64,000 nt of DNA from Herbiconiux flava (GCF_013409865.1 NZ_JACCBM010000001.1:1-64000); one strand, 5' to 3'. Counted from the first letter of the stretch, positions 34,430 to 44,184 are shown. Translations and numbers: made by a program. Notes: generated from the sequence alone by a model not told the origin.

Positions 34430-36616
34430 TCACGGAAGCTGCCGCCAGAGGCTTCCCTCCCAGAAGTAGGACACCACCTTGTCCTGTGTGAGCAAGACCG
34501 GCTGCGAACCGATGTTTCTCGTCCGTGTTGCCGTCCCGTGGGCGATTGTGGACGATCCCGTCCCGACTGCAAAAATATTCAACCGTTGTGCCCGACGCCG
34601 CCCCGGCAGGAACGGCGCCAATACTTGCGCACCTGTCGGTTTGAGTTGAATAGTGATGTTGTCGTCTTCCGAAGCCCAGACAGAAGTCAGCGCCCCGTTG
34701 ACGGTGCCCTCGAAGTAATGGAAAGCCGAAGATAGATCGCTCCGGGCGATCGTAGGATCGTAGCGACACCTCCACTTCAGCGAACTGTTGCCTTCGTAGG
34801 TTCCCGGCATGATGCGGAAGGGGTAGTCGAACACGACGTCGTCCAGTGTGACTTCCTGCCCCCCACCTGTTATGAATCGATCGGCGCGGACCGCAGCGCT
34901 CTGGCTCTGCTTGAGGCCGACGTTCCGAAGAGTGAGGCGGTTCATCGATGGCTGCCCACCCGTCAACTGACTGCTGTAGCAGTACTGGATCGAACCCGCC
35001 TCATTGAGCGTGAAGTCGAAGACGGCATCGCTGACAGTGACGTCGGAGTTCTTGTTCCTCACGACGGCGTAGGTGACCCCGGTTACACCGGCCGACGAGG
35101 TGAAACGCATGTTCCGGACGTCGAGCATCGCGTTGGTGCAATCGATACCCCAGCGGGAGTTGGTCACGACCAGCCCATCGACGTAGGCATTCGGCGATGT
35201 GTATCGCTTACCGACGTCCGTGTGGCCCGTCGGGTTGACGGTCACGAAGAGCGCAGTCTTAACGATGTTGACCAGGGTCACGTTCGTGATGACATGACCC
35301 CAGGACCGGCCACCCTTCTCGCCTTCGGTGTGGACCATCACACCGATATCCATCCAGTCGGCCCTGCAGTCGGAGACCATGTGAGCCTTGCCGCGGAGGG
35401 CAAATCCGGCCGCTCCCGCCCCGCCGCTACTGGCAGAGCAGTTCGCGAAGCGGATGCTCTCGCTCGCATGGTGCGTGTCGAATGCAGATCCGGAAGTTCC
35501 AGTGGAGTGGCAGTTGATGATCTTGTTCGCGTAGCTCCGCCCGTGGTTCACGTACTCCTTGGTATTGGCCGCGATCCGAGGCGTGTCATCCGTGTATGCG
35601 TGACGGACGAAGCGCATTGAACTATTCTGGACTATTCCGCCCGTGCCGCATTGATCGATCACTCCGTACCCCAGCTGGTTCGGGGTCGTGCCCGTGTTGT
35701 TCACCGCATAGCCGATGTCGACGCTGTCGACGAGATAGTTGTAGCAGCCTTGGAGGGAGATGACCGGCCCGCCGGCTCTCGGACACTTGACGTCTGCCAC
35801 GATCGGCCGGAAAAGACCCGCCAATTGGATCAGCACACCATAGCCGCCGCTCGTCGAGAGGCCGACATCGGAGGTTTGAACAGTGAAACCTCGGAACTCG
35901 AACGAATCCTTCGGCACCGCGACCAATCGGATATTGGTCGCGTACGACTCGCGCAACCGGCCGACTGTGTAGAGCGTCGTACCCGAGATGCGTTTCACGA
36001 CGGCATACTCGCCAATCCGAGAGGCGACGTCACCAGACTGGCTTCGAGCGTCGTCAATCACATCGTCAGCAACGATTTTGAAAACGTCACCTTCCCTGAG
36101 ATCGCTGTTCCCGGCCGTCGTGATCCGATGGACCTGAGTAGTCGCGGGTTCGCCAGGATTGCTGCTCGGCTCGTCGACCAGAGCGATGGCGGTGACACCA
36201 ACCGCGGTGGCCCAGCTCGGTGAGACGGCCACCACCGGCGCTTTTGCATTCTGGACGAGCGTCGCACCGTAACCCACGAGGCGGATGTTCCCGCGACCCG
36301 CATTCAGCGGACCGCTGAGGTTGTAGGTACCTGGAGCCAGAATGGCTGTGCCATTTTCCGGCACCGTCGCAATGGCCGCAGAAATTCCCGCCGTCGAGTC
36401 CCCCGAACCGTCAGGAAAGATATTCGGAAAGTTCGCCGACGAGACGTAGAGGCCCACCTCCTCGATTCGCCGGGCGATAGCTTCGCTGTCCATCGTGACA
36501 GGAGCCGCGTGTGCTGGGCTCGCATTCGATATCGCGGTCGCACCTACGGCAGCGGAGGCCAGACCCCACCCCAATAGAGAACGACGGGTGTGCTTAAACT
36601 GCGTTTCGTTCGACAT
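34430..36616 (-). CDS. Tat-exported right-handed beta-helix protein
   Basis: The 728-residue protein has a twin-arginine signal (HTRRSLLGWGLASAAVGATA, Ala-X-Ala near residue 41). A pectate-lyase-superfamily beta-helix follows: FPDGSGDSTAGISAAIATVP and GTAILAPGTYNLSGPLN, then many short coil repeats. A C-terminal beta domain of about 130 residues resembles tailspike ends. Such proteins cleave or bind polysaccharides outside the cell. GGGGAAGC lies before the ATG at 36616. Position in the EPS operon suggests action on the cell's own polymer. Catalytic residues cannot be assigned. Confidence 0.82.
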   Translation of the reverse strand: MSNETQFKHTRRSLLGWGLASAAVGATAISNASPAHAAPVTMDSEAIARRIEEVGLYVSSANFPNIFPDGSGDSTAGISAAIATVPENGTAILAPGTYNLSGPLNAGRGNIRLVGYGATLVQNAKAPVVAVSPSWATAVGVTAIALVDEPSSNPGEPATTQVHRITTAGNSDLREGDVFKIVADDVIDDARSQSGDVASRIGEYAVVKRISGTTLYTVGRLRESYATNIRLVAVPKDSFEFRGFTVQTSDVGLSTSGGYGVLIQLAGLFRPIVADVKCPRAGGPVISLQGCYNYLVDSVDIGYAVNNTGTTPNQLGYGVIDQCGTGGIVQNSSMRFVRHAYTDDTPRIAANTKEYVNHGRSYANKIINCHSTGTSGSAFDTHHASESIRFANCSASSGGAGAAGFALRGKAHMVSDCRADWMDIGVMVHTEGEKGGRSWGHVITNVTLVNIVKTALFVTVNPTGHTDVGKRYTSPNAYVDGLVVTNSRWGIDCTNAMLDVRNMRFTSSAGVTGVTYAVVRNKNSDVTVSDAVFDFTLNEAGSIQYCYSSQLTGGQPSMNRLTLRNVGLKQSQSAAVRADRFITGGGQEVTLDDVVFDYPFRIMPGTYEGNSSLKWRCRYDPTIARSDLSSAFHYFEGTVNGALTSVWASEDDNITIQLKPTGAQVLAPFLPGRRRAQRLNIFAVGTGSSTIAHGTATRTRNIGSQPVLLTQDKVVSYFWEGSLWRQLP

Positions 36617-37073
36617 TTGCTTCCCCAAAAAGTGAATGTCTGGTTGAGGCGGTTACGCCCCGTGCCTGAACCATACATCCACTTCCGGCTCTTTGGATGC
36701 CGTCGCGGTGAGCGCGCGACTGCCGCCTCGTAAACCGGAGGGAGGTTGATGCGTCCGCAGTGGCCGCACCGCGATCACACGCCACTGACCTGTCGCGGTG
36801 ATCCTGCGCTTTCGACGAGCACTGCACCGCGACCTCCGCAGAGAAGGTCCATACCGCCTGCGAGCACGATGAACGGGCCGCTCCGCCCCGTTCCGTACTG
36901 AAAAATCGGATAGCACGGGATCGTGTGCCCGAACGACAACGAGGTCGATCTTTGGGACTGCTTCGGGACAGAACGGGAGAGTGAAAGCCTCCTGATCTTC
37001 GCTCCTGCCGCGATGCGTGATCATACGCACGGCCGAGGACGGACGATGTCGCAGCCGCTCCCCGGGCCACCTA
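36617..37073. other. 457-bp gap: long leader with repeated motif and possible gene remnant
   Basis: No intact gene is visible. Four copies of TCGCGGTG or its complement (36703-36710, 36767-36774, 36793-36800, 36825-36832) alternate in orientation and could form alternative hairpins. On the minus strand, two frames give protein-like stretches (SGPFIVLAGGMDLLCGGRGA in one, and WRVIAVRPL to EPEVDVWFRHG in another). This would fit a frameshifted remnant. Confidence 0.4.
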
Positions 37074-38786
37074 TCAACTGATCAGAAGATTACCGGTGGC
37101 TGTAGCGAAGAACACGAAACCGATGCCCTTCGTCGCCCCTACGCTGGATGCCACTAACACATCGTTCACCAAAGCCCAGGTAAAGGACGGATCCTCGGTC
37201 GATTCACCTTTGATCCAACCACCGCTGCTGATCAGCACTACGGTCTCGACCGGACCTGAGTCCGAAGATGCCTTCGAAACCATCAGGATATACGTGGACG
37301 ACCGCGCGTCTGTGACGGCCCTCCGTTTTGCCGTGATCACGACCAGCGCACCGTACTCCTTGCCCGCCCGCTCCACATCGCGGCAGGTGAATGTCGGTGC
37401 GGATCCGCCGGGCGAGAAACTCGCGGTGGACTGGGCCGTGGACGAACCTGCGAATTTCTCCAACCGCGAGAACGTGGCGAGACCGACGCCCGCCGTCGAC
37501 GGGTAGCGGTCGCCTTCTCCGGCGCGCGGGCTGAAGCCGTCATCGACGATGGGCATGATTCCCACGGAGTCCGCGAAATGGTACCGATTGTGGGCGGTTC
37601 CGACGCCCAGTGGCTCCGCCCCCAGGTAAGTCGGCGGATGATCGTCGTAGATTACTGAGTTGAGCCCGACACTGCAGGCTTGAGCTGCGCCCTCCACGTA
37701 GATCGCATGGCGCGTGTAGTAGGTGATCTGGTTGGAGGTCGCGACGAGCCTGAGGCTCTCGCCCGTCTCATGCCCACTTATGTGGATGCCATCCGATGGG
37801 ACCACCTGTCCGGGCCACGCGATATTATTTCCCGTGATGTTCGCGGTCCTCGCCGCCGAGAGCTTTATAGCCTCCGTCCCGGCCTCGAAGCAGTTGTTGT
37901 TGTGGATGTGGACCCAGTTCGATTCGCCGATGTAGATGTTGTTCTTCTTTTCCAGCACGCGAGGGCTCCCTCCCTCGCGGTTCTGGTTATGGGTTAGGAA
38001 GAAGAACGTGTTGTCCGTCACTGTCACGCCGTCGATCGAATCGCAATGAACGTGAGATTCGTAGGCGCGGTTCACGATGTTCCCGCTGAAGACGCAGTCG
38101 CTGTTCACTCCCCACGGTGCATCCTCGTGGCGGCTCGCCTTCCAGGCGTAGTCGACCTCCCCGAAGTGGTTGTTCGAGATGACGATCATGGCATTCGAGT
38201 GATCAGGCAGCGCTGAGTTCGCGGGGTGCGAGATGGCGACCTCTGCGCCATAGAAGAAGCAGTCATTGATCAGCAACTCGCGACACCCATCGATCTCGAT
38301 GAAAGAGGAGCCCCGGGGTATGGCCGCGCCGTTCGCGGAGGCAAGAGTGCGGAGAAACCGGATGCCTTGGACCTGTGATTTGAACGCCCTGCGGTCGCGG
38401 CCGTTGCCGAATACCCACTTCGATGTCGGCGAGAACGAGATCGCCCCGCCCCCTCTAGCGCTGACGAAGGGTGGAAATCTGAGCACGCCGTCGAAGCGCA
38501 AGGGCAGATCGGAGAAGTCCACCGTTCCTCGTCCAAAATCTGCTACTGCCGATACGGCGGCCTGGAAAGCGGCTGCATTTTCGACGCCGGTTTTCTCCCG
38601 CCCCGCCCCGAAATCGAGCACAGAGGTGGTTTCGACTCCGGAGGGTGGCACGGCCGCCTGAGCCGGTTGAGCACCTCCGAGAACTCCGGCAGCGACGAGT
38701 GGGCTCGCGATCAGGCCCGCCCGCAAGATGTCTCGACGCTCAATGCCATGGTCTGTGACGTCGCGAGACGCCCCGGAGTTCCTCAC
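37074..38786 (-). CDS. Second Tat-exported beta-helix protein
   Basis: The 570-residue protein has a twin-arginine signal (ERRDILRAGLIASPLVAAGV) and a parallel beta-helix with typical short rungs (MIVISNNHFGEVDYAW; VTVTDNTFFFLTHNQN; WVHIHNNNCFEAGTEAIKLS; ARTANITGNNIAW). A separate C-terminal beta domain follows. It is in the pectate-lyase-like group but distinct from its neighbours in sequence. GTG start at 38786, 12 bp after the polymerase gene, so it is cotranscribed with Wzy. Lyase, hydrolase or binding role is inferred. Confidence 0.82.
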   Translation of the reverse strand: MRNSGASRDVTDHGIERRDILRAGLIASPLVAAGVLGGAQPAQAAVPPSGVETTSVLDFGAGREKTGVENAAAFQAAVSAVADFGRGTVDFSDLPLRFDGVLRFPPFVSARGGGAISFSPTSKWVFGNGRDRRAFKSQVQGIRFLRTLASANGAAIPRGSSFIEIDGCRELLINDCFFYGAEVAISHPANSALPDHSNAMIVISNNHFGEVDYAWKASRHEDAPWGVNSDCVFSGNIVNRAYESHVHCDSIDGVTVTDNTFFFLTHNQNREGGSPRVLEKKNNIYIGESNWVHIHNNNCFEAGTEAIKLSAARTANITGNNIAWPGQVVPSDGIHISGHETGESLRLVATSNQITYYTRHAIYVEGAAQACSVGLNSVIYDDHPPTYLGAEPLGVGTAHNRYHFADSVGIMPIVDDGFSPRAGEGDRYPSTAGVGLATFSRLEKFAGSSTAQSTASFSPGGSAPTFTCRDVERAGKEYGALVVITAKRRAVTDARSSTYILMVSKASSDSGPVETVVLISSGGWIKGESTEDPSFTWALVNDVLVASSVGATKGIGFVFFATATGNLLIS

Positions 38787-38798
38787 CTTCGGAGCCGA

Positions 38799-40100
38799 TC
38801 AGCGTGCGAGGTGATCGCGTGTCCGAAGGACCGCTGACGTAGTGATGACTTCCGGGTTCGACGTATCGGCTTTCCCGAATGCTCGACGCGCCAGATACCC
38901 CAATGTGAAGAACCACAGATAGAGCAGCGACCCTCCCAGCATGCCCCAGCTCGTGAGCCCCACAACGGAAACTGCCAGTGTCATGAGGACCAGCGCCCGA
39001 GAATAACTACCCCGCTCGTCTGTGCGGCGGAAGGCTGGAATCGCGCGCACGGAGAAGACGATCGATGGAAAAAAGAGGAGCACCGCACCCGCGAGGCCCA
39101 GCTCAGCCAGGGCCAGCAGGAACATGTTGTGCACCGGCCAGCCACTGCCGGTGAGAGCGTCGAACTGGCCGAAGTAGGGAATGTAATTGCCGGGTCCCAC
39201 GCCGATGAGCAAGTTGTCGGGGATGTGCTTCAGCGCCACTGCAGCAAGGTGATCTCGAGCGCCTCCCGCCGGGTCCTCCGTGAGGCGCACGATGAACTGA
39301 TCGAGGAACAAGAAACCCACTACACCAACGATTCCCAGGATCGCGAGTCGCCCTCCGAGCTTGCTGGATCGCGGCAGAAGTAGCGCCCACAGCACCAACA
39401 CCATCGCCATGACGACGAAATTGGTACGACTGACGGAGAGACCCACTGGAATGAGGCAAACGATGATCGTCAGGATCGCCAGACGGCGCGCGATCGCGTC
39501 CACCGATCTCGTGACCGGCAACGCGAGGACGACTACGAAGATCATCGCTTTGCCGAGATTACCGGGGTGACCGAACGAGCCTGAAGCTCTGCCCACAGTG
39601 AATTCGGTGGTGGTCGACTCGCTAGGAAATAGCATCACGCCTTGCGTCTGCAGCACAGCCACCAGAGTCTGAAATACGGCGGCGGCGAAGCAGAAGAAGA
39701 TGAACCACCGATCGAAACGCGGGCTCTCCTGATGCCGATTAGCGAGGTAGAGTCCGACGCCGAACGCCAGAGCGGCGACGACGTAACCGTTGAAGCTGCT
39801 CCAAGTCGAATCTGTGACGTTCGTCCAGCCCAAGATCATCAGAACGAGGAGGTAGGCGATCAGCGGAACGAAGGCGAATGGGAAACTCTTCCCCTTGCGC
39901 CCGAAGAGAGCCACGATCCCGACGATGACCATCGCGCTCATCGCGATCGGCGCATTGAGCCCGGCGAAACCGAGCAGATTCGACCGAGGGAGCCCGAAGA
40001 GGGCGATGACGATGATAGCGCTCAGGGTGATGGTTACACCGATCGCACTGAAGGAGAGCGCGCCAAGGAAGGCTACGACGATGGCGATGATGGTCGACAC
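38799..40100 (-). CDS. O-antigen ligase/Wzy-type polysaccharide polymerase
   Basis: The 433-residue protein has about ten to twelve helices and a long extracytoplasmic loop with the Wzy_C pattern (GVGPGNYIPYFGQ then WPVHNMFLLALAELGLAG). GTG start with AAGGGGAGA upstream. In Wzx/Wzy systems it polymerises repeat units on the outer face of the membrane. It precedes the second beta-helix gene by 12 bp. Confidence 0.87.
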   Translation of the reverse strand: MSTIIAIVVAFLGALSFSAIGVTITLSAIIVIALFGLPRSNLLGFAGLNAPIAMSAMVIVGIVALFGRKGKSFPFAFVPLIAYLLVLMILGWTNVTDSTWSSFNGYVVAALAFGVGLYLANRHQESPRFDRWFIFFCFAAAVFQTLVAVLQTQGVMLFPSESTTTEFTVGRASGSFGHPGNLGKAMIFVVVLALPVTRSVDAIARRLAILTIIVCLIPVGLSVSRTNFVVMAMVLVLWALLLPRSSKLGGRLAILGIVGVVGFLFLDQFIVRLTEDPAGGARDHLAAVALKHIPDNLLIGVGPGNYIPYFGQFDALTGSGWPVHNMFLLALAELGLAGAVLLFFPSIVFSVRAIPAFRRTDERGSYSRALVLMTLAVSVVGLTSWGMLGGSLLYLWFFTLGYLARRAFGKADTSNPEVITTSAVLRTRDHLAR

Positions 40101-40178
40101 GTCTCCCCTTTTCTCAGGTCACACCCGGCTTCTTCCGACCCGGTGGCGTTGGTGTGAACTTACCAGATCGAAGGTCGG

Positions 40179-40982
40179 CTACTGACTGGTGAGCAGACCG
40201 CCAGCTTCGAGCTCCTGGGCCGAGGGAAAGTCGAACGCGGCGAGCCGGGTCCCGAGGTCGATCGCACCGGGCTTCGGCAGCTGCTGAACGGCGTGAAGGT
40301 CACCAGGAGTCGTCCACTCGACCCCGACTGACGCGTAGTAGTCGCGGTACTTAACCTCCGGCTCAGGATTGCTTGGCTGAACGAGCAGGCACGGACGACC
40401 CAGCGCATGAGCGAAGATGATCCCATGTAGTGATGAGGAGTAGACGAACTCCGACTTCAGGATCTCCGTCACGAGGTCTCCTGCGGTGCTGTCGATGTCG
40501 ATGACCCTGAGCTTCCGCGAGCTGCGGAATCGATTGCGGTCCCGATAGTGCGGAATGAAAGAGACACGGCCCGGGACGACTGCAGTGGTGAGCCTGTCCT
40601 TGAAGACCTCACCGACCAGAAGCCCGGGGTCGAGCTCGAAGCGTACGTCCGAGATGTCGAAGCCCGCATCACGGAGCGCTGAAAGAGTGAATGGTCCACG
40701 TACGCCTCGGATGCGCACCCCATCGGTGGGCGGAATGGGCGTTCCTTTGGTGCCCACGCCGCAAATGATGTCTTCGGCGAGCATCCGGTGCACGATCGAC
40801 CCGACCAGCAGGAGTCGGCGCCCCTCGTCCGACACATTCTCGGTGTCGGTCGAGTACAGGTAGCGGATCAGGTCGGTGTTGTAGATGTCCCCAGCGTTGC
40901 CAATGCGGAGCGCGCTCTTCCTCGACCGGAGTAGCCTCCTCGATCGATCTGCGCCGTCCCAGTAGAAGCTCCTCAGCGCCAA
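40179..40982 (-). CDS. Polysaccharide pyruvyltransferase family protein
   Basis: The 267-residue protein matches the PF04230-type family: NAGDIYNTDLIRYLYS, ICGVGTKG, RIRGVRGPFTLSALRDAG, LDPGLLVGE and FVYSSSLHGIIFAHALGRPC. Members transfer pyruvate from phosphoenolpyruvate to sugar hydroxyls as a ketal. A TTG start at 40982 is backed by GGAGGA six bases upstream and overlaps the preceding gene end by 10 bp. It probably decorates EPS; it is one of three in the window. Confidence 0.85.
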   Translation of the reverse strand: MALRSFYWDGADRSRRLLRSRKSALRIGNAGDIYNTDLIRYLYSTDTENVSDEGRRLLLVGSIVHRMLAEDIICGVGTKGTPIPPTDGVRIRGVRGPFTLSALRDAGFDISDVRFELDPGLLVGEVFKDRLTTAVVPGRVSFIPHYRDRNRFRSSRKLRVIDIDSTAGDLVTEILKSEFVYSSSLHGIIFAHALGRPCLLVQPSNPEPEVKYRDYYASVGVEWTTPGDLHAVQQLPKPGAIDLGTRLAAFDFPSAQELEAGGLLTSQ

Positions 40983-41890
40983 AGCGATTCCTCCGATGTC
41001 GTAGCGATTCCGAATGCGACGTCGTTGACGCCGTAACTCAACAGGATGTCGCCCCCGTGTTGACTGATGCCCGCGAAATAGGTTGCTGAGAGCAAGTTCG
41101 GGTTGTGGGCACCGCGTCTGGGCAACATGGAGCGGAGCGAATGCACGAGACGTTTTCGAGACACTCTGGCCGACACCACCCCTGCACCGTCATCCCTGAT
41201 CTCCACTAACCGGCCGAAGTAGGTCCGCTTCGGCCCGATTGAGAGCTTCTCGTGGGCAATCAAGAGCATCCGGTCAGGCAATACCAGTGGCTGGGTGCCG
41301 ATCGACCAGGCGCCGAGGGTATCGCCCGCGACCGGAGCGATGGGATCCCTCGTGAACACGAGCTCATCCTCGGTCCCAAGACGTCCCGATATCGCCCGGA
41401 GGAGCGTGTATGGGTGGAGCGAATAGATTGCCCTGAGTCCTTCGTCGGCTGCTTCGAAGAACGCCCAGTTCTTTTCGACGCGGCTGCGGCCCCCCTCTAC
41501 CCGGCACCGCTGAAGGGGACCTGGTTCAGGGGTCAGCCGGAACAGGTAGATGTCGTTGTCCGCGTTCGACCTGTAGCCAGTATTGAAGGTGACGTACATA
41601 TCGCCCTGCAGGATGAGCAACTTGGGATCCGCGACGGGCGCGACTCCGGATCGGCCGGCCAGGTTCGTGAGGTCGAGAGGGACACTCCACGTCCCGCCTC
41701 CATCGGCTGCTTTGGATGATGCGTATGCCCGAAAAGCCTTCTCGCCGTTGACTCGTGCTCGGTACGCCGCGTAGTACCTCGAGCCGTTCAGCCTCACGCT
41801 CACATTGAAAATGTTCTGCTGATCGTTCGACGCGGAGAGCGCTCGCAGTTCGTCGACCAGCCCCGACTCATTTAATTTGTGCAGCTGCAC
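40973..41890 (-). CDS. Five-bladed beta-propeller-like protein of the EPS cluster
   Basis: The 305-residue protein shows repeated beta blades with features of GH130/GH43-type propellers: GTWSVPLDLTNLAG, PVADPKLLILQGDMYVTFNT, NWAFFEAADEGLRAIYSLHP, and a closing strand GGDILLSYGVNDVAFGIATT. No signal peptide, so a cytoplasmic sugar-active or transfer role is likely. It overlaps the pyruvyltransferase and lies 12 bp after the flippase. Enzymatic activity is not certain. Confidence 0.65.
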   Translation of the reverse strand: MQLHKLNESGLVDELRALSASNDQQNIFNVSVRLNGSRYYAAYRARVNGEKAFRAYASSKAADGGGTWSVPLDLTNLAGRSGVAPVADPKLLILQGDMYVTFNTGYRSNADNDIYLFRLTPEPGPLQRCRVEGGRSRVEKNWAFFEAADEGLRAIYSLHPYTLLRAISGRLGTEDELVFTRDPIAPVAGDTLGAWSIGTQPLVLPDRMLLIAHEKLSIGPKRTYFGRLVEIRDDGAGVVSARVSRKRLVHSLRSMLPRRGAHNPNLLSATYFAGISQHGGDILLSYGVNDVAFGIATTSEESLWR

Positions 41891-41902
41891 GATGCACTCC
41901 CT

Positions 41903-43396
41903 TCACGTCGATTTGGGCCGGCGTCGTACGAAGTCGCCCAGGACGCTCCCTACGGCTGCACGATTCTCGTCACCAGCGAAGAGCCACGCGAGAGGGAGAT
42001 ACAGAACAGCCGAGACTAGGGCGACAGGAACGGCGAAAGCCCAGAACGGCTGACTCACTTCAGCCCACGGAGTGAACTGCATGCCGACGATGAACGCGGC
42101 CGACGGAAGGAAGGCTGCCAGGCTCCGAAGCACCTGGCCGGAATACTTCAAAGCGGGCATCTCCACGTATCGCCTCAGAACGATCAACCGAACCGGCCAG
42201 AAAAGCAGCACTCTCACCGATCTGCTGAGGGCAACAGCCAGCACGCCGAACGGTGCTGCTGCGAGGAGCAGAAGAATGCCGAAGATGTTCTGACTGAGGG
42301 ACAGAAGGAAGGACTGCCGCACGGCCCCCAGGGCAAGCAGCGCTGGACCGTCGAACGAGGTGACGGCAAGAAGCGCGGCCGAGGGAGCCAGGAGTTGGAA
42401 GATGGGGGTTGACGGGCCCCAGTCGCCCCCGACCAGGAATGGGAGGATCTGTTCCGCCAGCAGCGCGATCGTTCCGAAGACCATGATCGCAATCCCGGCC
42501 GTGACGAAGGTCATTCGCATCATCGCACGCCGGAGGCGTGGAAGGTCGTCCTGCACGCGTGAGAACGTAGTCAGGGATATCCGGCCGATCACCGAAGTAA
42601 TGAGCTCACTCAGGAGGATTAACGCTCTCTGAGCGACGTAGTAGTAACCCAACGTCGTCGGTCCGAAGAGCGCGCCCACCAGGAGCTTGTCGATGTTCGC
42701 CTGCGCATAGGTCATCAGATCGATGCCCAGAGATCCAGCGCCGAACCCGACCATCGATCGGAGCGATTCCCGGGAAAACCGGAAAGCAGGCCGCCAGGTC
42801 CCACGAAGCCACAGCACGACCGCCGCGACAGCCACCGACACCAGGGTCTGCACCACGAGGGCCCATACCCCCGCACCTGCGAGCGCCAGGGGCACTGCGA
42901 CGGCGGCTCCCGCGAGGGTGCCGGAGAGCTGACGCACCGACAACGCCTTGAACTTCAGTTCCCGCTCCAGCATCGCCGCAGGCACGCTCGAGACGGCGGC
43001 GATCGGGAGCGATAGCCCCATGATCTGAAGGACGAGCCCGAGCCGTGGTTCACCCAACAAGGCCCCGAGGAGGGGAGCCGTGGCTGCCAATAGTGCGTAA
43101 AGCAGGACCGAGAGGCCCACGGAGGTCCAGAAGGCTGTCGAGGAGTCCACGAGAGTCACCGTCTTCCGCTGAACCAGCACTCGGCTGATACTCGAATCGA
43201 CAAAGACGAGGAGCACCCCAGTGAAGATGGTGGCAAGTGACAGCAGCCCGAAATCCTCGACGGCGATCAAGCGGGTGAGAATCGCGAAGACTAGAAAGCT
43301 CGTCACGCGAGCGCCCCATTTCTCCAACGCGACCCAGAACACCGCGTGCGATGTGCGACGCCGGAGGTCATCGGCACCGTCACCAGCGATACTCAT
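41903..43396 (-). CDS. Wzx-type lipid-linked oligosaccharide flippase
   Basis: The 497-residue membrane protein has about 12-14 helices and the polysaccharide-transporter (PST/MATE-like) N-terminus (AVFWVALEKWGARVTSFLVF; RLIAVEDFGLLSLATIF), and later NIDKLLVGALFGPTTLGYYY. It should move lipid-linked repeat units across the membrane. Its ATG overlaps the upstream pyruvyltransferase stop (ATGA). Downstream come the propeller protein, another pyruvyltransferase and the polymerase. Confidence 0.9.
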   Translation of the reverse strand: MSIAGDGADDLRRRTSHAVFWVALEKWGARVTSFLVFAILTRLIAVEDFGLLSLATIFTGVLLVFVDSSISRVLVQRKTVTLVDSSTAFWTSVGLSVLLYALLAATAPLLGALLGEPRLGLVLQIMGLSLPIAAVSSVPAAMLERELKFKALSVRQLSGTLAGAAVAVPLALAGAGVWALVVQTLVSVAVAAVVLWLRGTWRPAFRFSRESLRSMVGFGAGSLGIDLMTYAQANIDKLLVGALFGPTTLGYYYVAQRALILLSELITSVIGRISLTTFSRVQDDLPRLRRAMMRMTFVTAGIAIMVFGTIALLAEQILPFLVGGDWGPSTPIFQLLAPSAALLAVTSFDGPALLALGAVRQSFLLSLSQNIFGILLLLAAAPFGVLAVALSRSVRVLLFWPVRLIVLRRYVEMPALKYSGQVLRSLAAFLPSAAFIVGMQFTPWAEVSQPFWAFAVPVALVSAVLYLPLAWLFAGDENRAAVGSVLGDFVRRRPKST

Positions 43397-44184
43397 TCAC
43401 CACCGACCCAGAGGTCACTCGGGAACGCAGCCATCAGAGGAGCTGGGTCCCAATCAGGAAGCGACTCGCCACCCATCGACAGCGCTTCGTCAACCGACTC
43501 GGCTACCCCGAAGGTCTCACGTCCCGTTCCCCGGTAGTAATCCTCATACTTGAAGAGCGGCTCCGTCGACGAGCGAACCAGGCGCGCCCTGATACCGAAG
43601 CTCTCCGCGACGATGACACCGTGCAGAGAGCTTCCGACGACGAAATCGGCCGCTGCGATGCGCTTCACGACCTCCCAGAGCGGCGCGGTGGGGTCGATCA
43701 CGTCACTGCGATGCTGCACCCGCGCATGGTCGTGAAGGTTGGGTATGACCACATGATCGACTTCGGCCACCCCGCGAGCCACCTCACGACGATCCCAGAG
43801 GTGCCCGACCAACAGCCCGGGATCTCCGTATACCGCCGGCGACTTGATCCCCTGTTCCGCAAGGAAGGCACGGGTCAGAGGGCCTCGAACCGCTCGTACG
43901 TCGAGCTTCGTGGCCGTGAATGGCTCTGACATCGTCTTGCCGTTGACCCCGGTGCCCCACACCACATCGCCATCGCGGGCCATCCGCATAATCGAGCCGA
44001 CCGATACCAGCCGGCGATCTCTAGCTGGTGGGGTGAGAGATTGCCGCGCGACCATCTCGTCGACGATGACGGGACCCAGCAGGTCACCAAAATTATTGAC
44101 GGGCCGACGGATCGGGATGAGCTTACCGACGAGCCCGGGTAGGACTCGTCGCGAGGGATTCCAGTGCACCACCTCGACTGCCAT
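43393..44184 (-). CDS. Polysaccharide pyruvyltransferase family protein
   Basis: The 263-residue protein has NNFGDLLGPVIVDEMVAR, VVWGTGVNG, VRAVRGPLTRAFLAEQG, YGDPGLLVGH and FVVGSSLHGVIVAESFG, the conserved layout of the family. The ATG follows the glycosyltransferase stop with no gap and the stop overlaps the flippase start. It is closest in form to the 40179-40982 protein and may modify a different sugar. Confidence 0.87.
   Translation of the reverse strand: MAVEVVHWNPSRRVLPGLVGKLIPIRRPVNNFGDLLGPVIVDEMVARQSLTPPARDRRLVSVGSIMRMARDGDVVWGTGVNGKTMSEPFTATKLDVRAVRGPLTRAFLAEQGIKSPAVYGDPGLLVGHLWDRREVARGVAEVDHVVIPNLHDHARVQHRSDVIDPTAPLWEVVKRIAAADFVVGSSLHGVIVAESFGIRARLVRSSTEPLFKYEDYYRGTGRETFGVAESVDEALSMGGESLPDWDPAPLMAAFPSDLWVGGE

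Noticed and set aside
36594..37070. Minus-strand frame of 158 codons in the leader
   Set aside because: Arg/Ser-rich with no domain; runs over the start of the beta-helix gene. The possible remnant is reported separately.
36617..37073. ydaO-type c-di-AMP riboswitch before the beta-helix gene
   Set aside because: The position fits, but I could not find the conserved core of that riboswitch; only the repeated TCGCGGTG motif is seen.
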